This document shows, one piece after another, positions 1 to 7,262 of a stretch of DNA of 64,000 bases. A program made the position numbers and the translations under genes. The stretch is from Bacteroidota bacterium (GTDB taxonomy: Bacteria; Bacteroidota; Bacteroidia; Bacteroidales; UBA12077). The stretch covers positions 771,773 through 835,772 of the forward strand of contig JAHLLG010000001.1 of assembly GCA_020444275.1 (NCBI GenBank), written 5' to 3'. The notes under the pieces were generated by a model. It saw nothing but the letters and a program-made list of their open reading frames with translations. It ran no database searches and had not been told where the DNA came from. Within the stretch, counting starts at the first letter, position 1. Each line of letters starts with the position of its first letter.

Positions 1-1494
1 GGTAATCAATTAATTGTTTGCGACCCGAAATGGACCCCATTGGTTAACTATGCCGATATTTGGTTACAACCCCGTTTGGGTACCGATGTTGCCTTATTAA
101 ATGGTATGATACGGGTAATTATTGAAGAAGATTTAATCGATCGGGAATTTATTGAGAAAAGAGTCGACCGGGGAATGGAAGCTTTTCAAGAACTCAAACA
201 ATTAGTTGCCAAGTATACACCAGAGAAAACAGAAGAAATTACCTCCATTCCGAAAGAAAAAATTATTGCAGCAGCAAGAATGTATGCCAACGCAGAAACA
301 GCAATGATAGCTACCGGAATGGGAATGAGTCAGCAGGTTACCGGTACGAATAATGTTTTCTCTCTGATTAATATGATGATGATAACCGGGCAAATAGGTA
401 AGGAGCGGGCAGGTATTGATCCACCACGTGGGCAGAATAATGTGCAGGGAGCTACCGATGTTGGATGCTCACCAATTATTTATCCAGGGTATATTCCAAT
501 TACCGATGAGGAAAACAGAAAACGTGTTGCTAAGTTGTGGAATGTTGATGTTGAAAGTTTATCAGGAAAACCAGGGTTAACAACAGTGGAAATAATGCAT
601 GCAGCATATGATCAAAAGGTAAAAGGAATGTATATCATGGGAGAAAACCCAATGGTTACCGATCCCGATTTGAATCATACAGAAGAAGCTTTGAAGAAAT
701 TGGATTTTCTGGTAATCCAGGATATTTTCCATACTGAAACAACACCTTATGCTGATGTTATTTTACCAGCAGCCTCTTTCGCTGAAAAAGAAGGAACTTT
801 CGTAAATAGCGATCGTAGAGTAATCAGAGTGAGAAAAGCGGTTGAATCACCTGGCGAAGCAAAAGACGATTGGAAAATCATTGTTGCTATAGCAGAAAAA
901 ATGGGATATGATCTTGGGAAATATAGTGCAGAATCTGAGATTTTTGATGAAATGGCTCAAGCTGCCCCAATTATGGCAGGTATCTCATACGATCGGATTG
1001 AGCATCAGGGTATTCAATGGCCTTGTCCGGATAAGAATCATCCTGGAACAAGTACACTATTCCTGGATAAATTTAATACACCGAATGGCAAAGGAATATT
1101 AAATCCTGTAGAATATGTTCCACAGAGTGAAAAGGCAACAAAAGAATTCCCGTTTATTATGAATAGTGGACGAATTCTTTATCACTATCATACAGCTACT
1201 ATGTCGCGAAAGAATAAATCATTAACTGATTTTATCAACGAATCTTATGTGCTGATGAATCCGGGAGATACCGTAAAGTTCGGATTTAACGACGGAGAAA
1301 AAGTAAAAGTAACATCCAAACAGGGCGAATTGGAAACAACCCTAAGAGCAAGTAACGAAGTAGCCGAAGGTGAACTGTTTATGCCTTGGCATTTCTCAGA
1401 ATCACCGGTAAATCGATTAACCCGAAGCGATCTGGATCCATTTTCCAAAATTGCAGCGTTTAAACTAACGGCTTGTAAAGTAGAAAAAGTTTAA
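1..1494 (+). CDS. fdhF: Formate dehydrogenase alpha subunit, molybdopterin type (3' part)
   Basis: The reading frame is open from base 1, so the start and the N-terminal [4Fe-4S] and Mo/Se-Cys regions lie outside the window. The visible 497 codons cover the central and C-terminal parts of a molybdopterin oxidoreductase. Recognisable segments include RGQNNVQGA, IMGENPMVTDPD, VIQDIFHTETT..ADVILPA, a DTPNG segment and a C-terminal molybdopterin dinucleotide-binding domain (NSGRILYHYHTATMSRK, then LMNPGD). These resemble E. coli FdhF and NAD-linked FdhA along their length. The family oxidises formate to CO2 or runs in reverse, passing electrons to NAD or hydrogenase partners. The partner subunits are not in the window. 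An ATG-free TTG at base 40 could be mistaken for a start, but the upstream codons (QLIVCDPKWT) already match the family. Another molybdopterin oxidoreductase of the same clade cannot be excluded. Confidence 0.88.
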   Translation, partial: GNQLIVCDPKWTPLVNYADIWLQPRLGTDVALLNGMIRVIIEEDLIDREFIEKRVDRGMEAFQELKQLVAKYTPEKTEEITSIPKEKIIAAARMYANAETAMIATGMGMSQQVTGTNNVFSLINMMMITGQIGKERAGIDPPRGQNNVQGATDVGCSPIIYPGYIPITDEENRKRVAKLWNVDVESLSGKPGLTTVEIMHAAYDQKVKGMYIMGENPMVTDPDLNHTEEALKKLDFLVIQDIFHTETTPYADVILPAASFAEKEGTFVNSDRRVIRVRKAVESPGEAKDDWKIIVAIAEKMGYDLGKYSAESEIFDEMAQAAPIMAGISYDRIEHQGIQWPCPDKNHPGTSTLFLDKFNTPNGKGILNPVEYVPQSEKATKEFPFIMNSGRILYHYHTATMSRKNKSLTDFINESYVLMNPGDTVKFGFNDGEKVKVTSKQGELETTLRASNEVAEGELFMPWHFSESPVNRLTRSDLDPFSKIAAFKLTACKVEKV

Positions 1495-1500
1495 CAATAT

Positions 1501-1527
1501 TGTCATTACCGCGCATGCGGAAATCAT
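1501..1527. repeat. Degenerate REP-like palindrome
   Basis: Just after the fdhF stop lies a short GC-rich element, CCGC-GCAT-GCGG, within TGTCATTACC..GGAAATCA. It resembles the dispersed GTCAT-CCCGC-GGCGG-AATC repeats common in Bacteroidota genomes. Only one copy is in the window, so repeat status is inferred from memory of the family. Confidence 0.35.
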
Positions 1528-1542
1528 TTTATAAAAAACATT

Positions 1543-1574
1543 AAAGCAGAAAAATAATTTTCTGCTTTTTTTAT
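1543..1574 (+). terminator. Rho-independent terminator of fdhF
   Basis: AAAGCAGAAA at 1543-1552 pairs with TTTCTGCTTT at 1559-1568 and is followed by a T run. It lies 50 bases after the fdhF stop. Confidence 0.8.
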
Positions 1575-1652
1575 TTCTAATTTGTAACATTTTAAAAAGC
1601 TTCACAACTAAATAATAAAATCTGTTAAATTAGCAGGTAAACTGAATAGAGA

Positions 1653-2165
1653 ATGGATAGTAAAGAAGTAAAGTTTCGAAAAATCATTGAAGAGAATGAG
1701 CAGCGAATTTCGAGTATTTGCAGGTATTACTCTTCCAATGATGAAGACCATAAAGATATGTATCAGGAAGTGCTCATAAATATTTGGAAAAGCCTGGATT
1801 CTTTTCGTGGCGATGCTCAGCTAAGCACATGGATTTATCGTGTTGCAGTGAACACGGCGATGGGTTTTGCCAATAAAGAGATAAGAAGGCAAAAGGTATT
1901 TCTTGAAAATAAAGAGTATGCCTTAACTAATCTGGTAGAACTAGACGAGAATGCAGCAAAAGATAAAGAAAAGCTATTTCAACAGCTCGAAAATCAGATT
2001 AACCAGCTGTCGGTAATTGATAAAGTTATCATGACATTAGTTATGGAGTCTGTTAATCACAAAGAAATTGCTTCGGTAATTGGAATTACAGAGCCCAATG
2101 TTAGAGTTAAAATTCATCGTATTAAGAATGAATTAAAAGATGCTCTAAAATCGGTAAACTTTTAA
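1653..2165 (+). CDS. ECF-type RNA polymerase sigma factor
   Basis: This 170-residue protein has the two-domain layout of ECF sigma factors. A sigma2 region covers about residues 20-90, including the helix around MYQEVLINIWKSLDSF that binds core polymerase and the -10 element. A C-terminal sigma4 helix-turn-helix covers about 120-165 (KEIASVIGITEPNVRVKIHR). It would redirect RNA polymerase to a small regulon. The next gene starts one base after its stop and encodes a four-helix membrane protein, so the pair is probably an operon with the membrane protein as regulator. No typical zinc anti-sigma gene is nearby. The target genes cannot be named from sequence. Confidence 0.9.
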   Translation: MDSKEVKFRKIIEENEQRISSICRYYSSNDEDHKDMYQEVLINIWKSLDSFRGDAQLSTWIYRVAVNTAMGFANKEIRRQKVFLENKEYALTNLVELDENAAKDKEKLFQQLENQINQLSVIDKVIMTLVMESVNHKEIASVIGITEPNVRVKIHRIKNELKDALKSVNF

Positions 2166-2166
2166 A

Positions 2167-2733
2167 ATGATGAAAATGAAAAAAGAAAATAAAAATCAAA
2201 TGGATATGAATTCGTTAGTTGGTGAGCTGGAAGCCAAGGATTCAAAATATAGGAAAATAATGAGACGATTTCAGATTATGTTCTTCGTATTTATTTTCCT
2301 GTATGCCGGATTATTTCTGATCAATCCAGATCCGGAATTAACCATAAACGATCGGATTGCAGGTGCCTGTTATGTGGTTGCTTTTACATTATTTGCACTA
2401 CAGTTCAGGACACTGTATAAAAGATATAAGCAAGTGAACTATTTCGATCCGGTTAAAAAAGTACTGGAAGATGCTGAGCGAAGATATCGATTATGGCAAA
2501 AAAGTACATTATTGGTTTTGGTTTCAATATTATGCATTGATGCAGCAACATTACTGATTTTATATGATCGCTTTGAGGACAGATGGACCTTCTGGCAGTT
2601 TTTTACAGGAGTTCAACTAGTCTTTATTCTGATAGTTGCCATTGGTTTTTCGATTGGTTATCTTCGTTGGAGAAAAGAAAGCCGACCCATTTGGCTATCA
2701 GCAAAAAAACTGTTAAAAGAATTAGAAGAATAA
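2167..2733 (+). CDS. Four-helix membrane protein, possible sigma-factor partner
   Basis: This 188-residue protein starts one base after the sigma factor stop. It has a polar, lysine-rich N-terminus of about 40 residues and four hydrophobic segments at about 38-55, 68-82, 115-132 and 142-162. A charged cytoplasmic stretch (about 85-112, with FDPVKKVLEDAERRY) and a basic C-terminus complete it. I recognise no catalytic motif. The cytoplasmic N-terminus, tight coupling and absence of any other partner suggest that it holds or senses for the ECF sigma factor, which is inference. Several ATGs sit close together at the start (2167, 2170, 2176), so the exact N-terminus is uncertain by a few residues. 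Confidence 0.75.
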   Translation: MMKMKKENKNQMDMNSLVGELEAKDSKYRKIMRRFQIMFFVFIFLYAGLFLINPDPELTINDRIAGACYVVAFTLFALQFRTLYKRYKQVNYFDPVKKVLEDAERRYRLWQKSTLLVLVSILCIDAATLLILYDRFEDRWTFWQFFTGVQLVFILIVAIGFSIGYLRWRKESRPIWLSAKKLLKELEE

Positions 2734-2737
2734 TTAA

Positions 2738-2765
2738 AAATCCCGAATCATTTGATTCGGGATTT
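2738..2765. terminator. Bidirectional hairpin terminator
   Basis: A perfect 13-bp stem, AAATCCCGAATCA / TGATTCGGGATTT, with a 2-base loop lies between two convergent genes. A and T runs on either side let it work in both directions. Confidence 0.8.
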
Positions 2766-2770
2766 AAAGT

Positions 2771-3742
2771 TTAATTAGCAGCTTTTTGCCTTTGTTTTAT
2801 TCTATTAATTAAAGAGTTGGTTTCTTTTATATCCGAAGCCATCATGGTGTATTTGGTCGCCTCCTCATAGTTTTCTAATAAGTAATAAGCAACCCCAAGA
2901 TTAAAATAAATATGTGGAATAATGGAATCAGAAATTCTCACTTTTCTTTCATTGGGCTGGTAATCTTCTAAGGCAGATAACCAAATTTCAATAGAATTGT
3001 TAAGCATGTTCTTGCAGTTTTCAGTGAGTCCTTTTTTTGAATATATTATGGATGCTTCTCTAAAACTTTTTAAGGCATTATCTAAATCATTATAATTAAA
3101 TTTTCGACCTTTTCCAGTTGCAATTTCAAATTCCAGCTCTTCCTTATAATAACCTAGTTGTTTATTTAATTGAATTTGAGTTTCTTTCATCACCTCATTT
3201 AACAATCGTTTTACTGCAGTTTCAGTTGCACTTCTAGCTTTAATTTTTAATTCATTCTCAGATCTAATATTAGTATTAAGAGAGCTAGATTCATAATTAA
3301 TTTCTCTAATGTCTTCATAATTTGGGTATTTTAACCTGTAAATTAACATGCTATCTTTACTTAGAATATTGCAAACAAAATTTGTTTTGGCATTAACTTC
3401 AAAAGTTCCTTCCATCCCCAGTTGTTTACCACTACTTGAAGAGGTCGTTTTTCTGGTCATTTTTGTGGTTGTTTTGGAATTCAATAGTATAAACTGAATA
3501 ATAAAGTCTGATTCACTGTCATGAGTTTTTGTAAATCCATCTATATGCAATAAATAGTCTTTTTGTAATTCAATATTTTGATCTTTACTTATATATTCGT
3601 TCGAGAATATTTTATAATGATCAGGAAGTTTAAATTGAGGTATATGATCTTGTAAAATTATTATCTTTTCTGTTTTTGCCCTTTGTGCATGAGCATCTAA
3701 AAAAAATGATAATATTGTGATTAAGAATATTACTTTTTTCAT
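2771..3742 (-). CDS. Exported protein of unknown function with TPR-like C-terminus
   Basis: This 323-residue protein begins with a clear signal peptide (about 20 residues, ending DAHAQ), so it is exported, probably to the periplasm or outer membrane. The middle part is mixed strand and helix, with a serine/threonine-rich run around 95-110. From about residue 215 helical pairs resemble tetratricopeptide repeats, for example LDNALKSFREASIIYSKKGL and IPHIYFNLGVAYYLLENYEEA. I do not recognise the family. It is a single-gene unit between two hairpin terminators. Confidence 0.7.
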   Translation of the reverse strand: MKKVIFLITILSFFLDAHAQRAKTEKIIILQDHIPQFKLPDHYKIFSNEYISKDQNIELQKDYLLHIDGFTKTHDSESDFIIQFILLNSKTTTKMTRKTTSSSSGKQLGMEGTFEVNAKTNFVCNILSKDSMLIYRLKYPNYEDIREINYESSSLNTNIRSENELKIKARSATETAVKRLLNEVMKETQIQLNKQLGYYKEELEFEIATGKGRKFNYNDLDNALKSFREASIIYSKKGLTENCKNMLNNSIEIWLSALEDYQPNERKVRISDSIIPHIYFNLGVAYYLLENYEEATKYTMMASDIKETNSLINRIKQRQKAAN

Positions 3743-3785
3743 TTTAGGTTTTATTTGAGTGTTAGTAGGATTTTAAAATTAAAAA

Positions 3786-3812
3786 AAATCCCGAAAATAT
3801 CAATCGGGATTT
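3786..3812 (-). terminator. Terminator downstream of proline dehydrogenase
   Basis: The stem AAATCCCG / CGGGATTT has an 11-base AT-rich loop. On the minus strand it follows the proline dehydrogenase stop by about 27 bases and ends in a T run. Confidence 0.7.
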
Positions 3813-3839
3813 CTAATTTTAAAACTAATTAGCAGTTTG

Positions 3840-4751
3840 TTATCCTTTAATAAAAATAGCCTTGATAATATGATTAGCCATTTTTGGATTTTCTTTTAAT
3901 CTACGTGTTGTATATCCGAACCATTGCTCTCCATAAGGAACATAAACTCTCATACGGTGTCCATCGTCAAGAATTGACTGACGTAAGTTTGGAGTAACAC
4001 CATACAACATCTGGAATTCGTATTTATCTTTTGGTACGTTATACTTTTCGATTAATTTGTAAGCACCTTCAACAACTGGTTTGTCATGCGTAGCGATACC
4101 AGGGTACACACCATTCTTGAAACAGAATTCGATATCTTCAATGAAATGCTCGTTTACTTCTTCGTACTTTTTATAAGCTATCTCTTCTGGTTCAACATAA
4201 ATACCTTTGCACAATCTGTAATTTAAAGGAGCTTCATCTGTATGAATATCCATCAAGTCTTGTAAATCTTGATAAGTTCTTCTCATATATGCTTGAAGTA
4301 CTAGACCAACATTTTTTGGAAATTCAGCTTTTAGTTTTCTGAAAAGTTCAATGGTCATATCCGTACACGGAGAATCTTCCATATCAACACGTATAAAGTT
4401 ATTGTATTCAGCAGCTTTAGCAACGATATCGCGAATGTGCTTATAACAAACTTCTTTGTCAATTAATAATCCAAACATGGTTGGTTTTACAGAATAGTTT
4501 CCATCGATATCTTCTTTTTCAACGCGTTCAATTAGCTCGATGTACTCTTTTTTGTTGGCTTCAGCTTCTTCTAAGGTTTTTATGAATTCACCTAAAATAT
4601 CAATAGTAACCATGCAACCTTGTGCATTAAGATCTTTTGATGCTTTAATTGCATCTTCAACTTTTTTACCTGAAACGTAAGGTTTGGCAAAAATCCACAC
4701 AAATCGTTTAGGAAAGTATGGTAAAATTGCAGCGATTAATTTATTAAACAT
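3840..4751 (-). CDS. Proline dehydrogenase, compact monofunctional form
   Basis: The enzyme oxidises L-proline to pyrroline-5-carboxylate with FAD, the first step of proline catabolism. The family TIM-barrel motifs are in order: RVDMEDS (121-127), CKGIYVEPEE (181-190), ATHDKP (220-225), EFQMLYGV (245-252) and RVYVPYGEQW...TTRRLKENP (268-289). The last motif carries the paired arginines that bind the substrate carboxylate. At 303 residues it is close to the short Gram-positive type and shorter than the roughly 390-residue proteins I know from many Flavobacteriia. No P5C dehydrogenase gene is adjacent. It is a single-gene unit. Confidence 0.92.
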   Translation of the reverse strand: MFNKLIAAILPYFPKRFVWIFAKPYVSGKKVEDAIKASKDLNAQGCMVTIDILGEFIKTLEEAEANKKEYIELIERVEKEDIDGNYSVKPTMFGLLIDKEVCYKHIRDIVAKAAEYNNFIRVDMEDSPCTDMTIELFRKLKAEFPKNVGLVLQAYMRRTYQDLQDLMDIHTDEAPLNYRLCKGIYVEPEEIAYKKYEEVNEHFIEDIEFCFKNGVYPGIATHDKPVVEGAYKLIEKYNVPKDKYEFQMLYGVTPNLRQSILDDGHRMRVYVPYGEQWFGYTTRRLKENPKMANHIIKAIFIKG

Positions 4752-4887
4752 ATCTTTTAATTATTAGTAATTTATTTTGTTAATATGATCTTTTATATCA
4801 ATCGCATAATTAGAAATATTTTTCACAAAAAAAAAGGAGAAATATCAGGTTTTGGAATATATAATTTAAGAGGCTAATAAATAAAGA

Positions 4888-4911
4888 AATCCTGCAAGTT
4901 CTTGCAGGATT
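4888..4911 (-). terminator. Terminator of the LemA-TPM operon
   Basis: The perfect stem AATCCTGCAAG / CTTGCAGGATT has a 2-base loop. It lies 25 bases after the last gene of the minus-strand operon. Confidence 0.75.
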
Positions 4912-4935
4912 AATATCTTAGGTCTTAATATTATT

Positions 4936-5733
4936 TTACCAGCTTCCACCGGCACCACCGCCCCCAAAGCTTCCACCTCCGAAACCTCCAAAGCCTCCGC
5001 CTCCGCCGAAGCTTCCGCCTCCGGATGAGAAGTTTCCGAAACTTCCACCATGACTTCGTCCTGAGCTCATCATGCCTAAAGCAATCCAGAATGGCACATT
5101 ATGACCAACCGCATAATGACGTGCTCGGCGCGCTCTGCCAATAATACTAAATATAATTACAATAAGGAAAAGGATAATAATAGGAATACTTGAACCTGCT
5201 GAACCACTGGTTGCTTGTCGGTATTCTTCGGCGGTATATTCGCCTCGGGTTAATTCCATTATCCTACTGGTAGCTTCATCCAACCCTTTATAATACATTC
5301 CTTGCTTAAAGTATGGAATAATTTCATTTTCTACGATTCTTTTGGTAATAGCATCGGGAACAGCTCCTTCAAGGCCATAGCCTGTAGCAATAAAAACTTC
5401 TCCTTTAGAATTTTGGTATTTTGGTTTTACCAGAATTAAAATTCCATTGTTTTTTTCTCCCTGTCCGATGCCCCATTCTTCAGCCAACCCAAATGCATAA
5501 GATGCTTTGTCGTAACCATCTAACGATTCTACAACGGCAATAACAATAGCAGAAGATGTTTCTCGTTCAAATTGTCTTAACTTTGATTCCAAAGCATTAG
5601 TTTCATTTCTACTTAGAAAGCTTCCTGTGAAATCACTCACCGCATTTCCTGTTGGTTTCGGGTAGTTTTGAGAAAATGAGCTGATCGAGAAGAAAATTAA
5701 TACTAAACTTACTATATATTTTATTTTTTGCAT
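4936..5733 (-). CDS. Exported TPM-domain (YgcG/DUF477) protein with Gly-rich tail
   Basis: I place the start at the ATG at 5733. It gives a clean signal peptide of about 22 residues (MQKIKYIVSLVLIFFSISSFSQ region) and avoids running back into the upstream gene. The mature protein has a TPM domain (about 30-150; NDFTG-like VSDFTGSFLS, FIATGYGLEGAVPD). A single membrane helix follows around residues 175-192, then a glycine/serine-rich C-terminus (GGGSFGGGGGFGG type). TPM domains with this layout are widespread in bacteria next to LemA. Some plant relatives act in photosystem II maintenance, and the bacterial role is not settled. It is the last gene of an operon with lemA and a second TPM gene. 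Confidence 0.85.
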   Translation of the reverse strand: MQKIKYIVSLVLIFFSISSFSQNYPKPTGNAVSDFTGSFLSRNETNALESKLRQFERETSSAIVIAVVESLDGYDKASYAFGLAEEWGIGQGEKNNGILILVKPKYQNSKGEVFIATGYGLEGAVPDAITKRIVENEIIPYFKQGMYYKGLDEATSRIMELTRGEYTAEEYRQATSGSAGSSIPIIILFLIVIIFSIIGRARRARHYAVGHNVPFWIALGMMSSGRSHGGSFGNFSSGGGSFGGGGGFGGFGGGSFGGGGAGGSW

Positions 5734-5740
5734 AACTCTT

Positions 5741-6181
5741 TTATTTGTCATTAAATGAAATATCATCGGAAAGTTCGTTCACATCATCTGTTTGATACGG
5801 GAAATGTTCTTTTAACGCATTTCCTGCCATTTCAATACCTTTGCTTAAACCTTTTGCAAATTCCTCTTTTTTGAACTGCGTAATAACGGTTTCTTTTATT
5901 TCATCCCAGAAATTATCCGGAGTAACGGCATTAATACCTGCATCGCCGAGAATAGCAAATTTACGGTCGGTTACCGATAAGTAGAAAAGTACACCATTGC
6001 GAAGTTCTGTCTTATGCATTGCCAGTTTCTCAAAAATATAAGCTGCTCTGTCTAAAACATCTGTTTTACAGTCAGACTCAATGTGTACGCGTATTTCTCC
6101 CGATGTATTCAGTTCTGCTTCTTTTATAGCATCGGTTATTTGTTTCTTTTGTTCTTCGTTAAAAAATTGTGATGGCCTCAT
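5741..6181 (-). CDS. Small TPM-domain protein
   Basis: This 146-residue protein is almost entirely one TPM (DUF477) domain. The recognisable core is SGEIRVHIE, ELRNGVLFYLSVTDRKFAILGDAGIN and FAKGLSKGIEMAGNALKEHFP. Unlike its neighbour it has no signal peptide or membrane helix, so it is probably cytoplasmic. It ends 7 bases before the start of the exported TPM protein, which supports an operon. The biochemical role is unknown. Confidence 0.85.
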   Translation of the reverse strand: MRPSQFFNEEQKKQITDAIKEAELNTSGEIRVHIESDCKTDVLDRAAYIFEKLAMHKTELRNGVLFYLSVTDRKFAILGDAGINAVTPDNFWDEIKETVITQFKKEEFAKGLSKGIEMAGNALKEHFPYQTDDVNELSDDISFNDK

Positions 6182-6343
6182 TAATTTTTTTTTAGTTTGT
6201 ATGATTCTGAATTTTATTTATTAACCTTTCCTGCAAATTTTCGTTTTTTGTTACTCGCACCCACTTTCCGTCTCACAACCTGCTCGTGAACATCCATGAT
6301 GAGTTTTCAGTTCTTATAATCTACAGTACTTGGATGTTTCATA

Positions 6344-6940
6344 TTAAAACTCTACTTTAGGTGCTTCACTTGCATTTTCTTGTGCTTTGAAATAGGCTTT
6401 TTCTTCAAAGCCAAACATATTGGCATAAATATTTTTCGGAAATTGTTTAATGAAGGTATTAAAAGCTTGTGCACTATTGTTAAATTTTTGCCGTTCAACC
6501 GTTATTCTGTTTTCAGTTCCTTCTAACTGCGCTTGCAATTCGAGAAAATTTTGGTTGGCTTTTAAATCGGGGTATCTTTCTACAACTACCATCAGTTTTG
6601 ATAATGCTGAACTTAATCCACTTTGTGCTTGTTGAAATGCTTGTATATTTTCAGCATTTAAATTTGTCGGATCAATAGTAGTAGAGGTTGCTTTTGCTCT
6701 TGCTTCTACAACTTCGGTTAACGTTTCTTTTTCATGTTCTGCATAACCTTTAACTGTATTTACCAGGTTAGGAATTAAATCTGCACGACGTTGATAAACA
6801 TTTTCTACTTGTGCCCACTGTGATTTTACACCTTCATCCATAGCAACCATCTTGTTGTAATTGCCTTTAATTGAAGAATAGAAGAATAATGCAATAACTG
6901 CAATAACAATAATTGTTACCCAAGATTTTTTCATTTTCAT
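6344..6940 (-). CDS. LemA family membrane protein
   Basis: This 198-residue protein has one N-terminal membrane helix (about 6-24) followed by the long helical LemA domain. Its signature segments are NKMVAMDEGVKSQWAQVENVYQRR, RADLIPNLVNTVKGYA and LSKLMVVVERYPDLKANQNFL. It is the first gene of a lemA-TPM-TPM unit, an arrangement common in bacteria. The function is unproven, although some relatives are linked to envelope or secretion stress. It is separated from the next operon gene by 162 bases, so an internal promoter is possible. Confidence 0.92.
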   Translation of the reverse strand: MKMKKSWVTIIVIAVIALFFYSSIKGNYNKMVAMDEGVKSQWAQVENVYQRRADLIPNLVNTVKGYAEHEKETLTEVVEARAKATSTTIDPTNLNAENIQAFQQAQSGLSSALSKLMVVVERYPDLKANQNFLELQAQLEGTENRITVERQKFNNSAQAFNTFIKQFPKNIYANMFGFEEKAYFKAQENASEAPKVEF

Positions 6941-7059
6941 ATTTTTAATATTTAGTGATTATTCAAATTTAAAGTATATATCCTGTTTCTTCAAATTACG
7001 TGCTATTTAATTAATTCAGCAAATTTGTCAGGCTATTTTGCCATATCATGATATTTATC

Positions 7060-7090
7060 TTTCGTAATAATCCCTTATTTTGTATTTTTG
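7060..7090 (+). promoter_or_regulatory. Candidate promoter for hutU
   Basis: TATTTTTG at 7083-7090 fits the Bacteroidota -7 box TAnnTTTG. A weak TTTC at 7060-7063 lies 19 bases upstream. It would give a 5' leader of about 165 bases that includes the palindrome at 7189. Confidence 0.3.
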
Positions 7091-7188
7091 GCAAAGTTAA
7101 TAGGTAACAAAAAATGATTATGATCTGGAAACAGTATTACCCTTTTTTAGCTGATAACAGAATGCGGATAAGATATCCATAGTTTATA

Positions 7189-7218
7189 AGACCTAACGGT
7201 TTTAAACCTGTCAGGTCT
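7189..7218. repeat. REP-like imperfect palindrome
   Basis: The element runs from AGACCTAACGGTTTT to AAACCTGTCAGGTCT and forms an imperfect 15-bp inverted repeat with three mismatches. Similar AGACCTGACAGGTTT palindromes are dispersed in many Bacteroidota genomes. It lies in the leader of hutU. Only one copy is visible here. Confidence 0.5.
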
Positions 7219-7262
7219 CCTATTATTCTAAAATCAAACGTAAAAATCAAAAAATAACTATA

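Larger units (their letters stand above)
6941..7262. other. Intergenic region upstream of lemA and hutU
   Basis: This 322-base AT-rich stretch lies between divergent genes. It holds a candidate hutU promoter box and one REP-like palindrome (listed separately). I see no ORF with coding character and no RNA gene. Confidence 0.6.

Noticed and set aside
40-1494. Start of the formate dehydrogenase gene at TTG 40
   Set aside because: The frame is open to base 1 and the upstream codons match the family, so the gene is simply cut by the window edge.
4866-5051. 61-codon minus-strand ORF rich in Glu, Ala and Val
   Set aside because: It is the shifted frame of the Gly/Ser-rich tail of the TPM protein, and the repeat codons produce the pattern.
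5733-5766. Longer start for the exported TPM protein (MIFHLM...)
   Set aside because: It would overlap the upstream gene and place a non-signal extension before a clean signal peptide.
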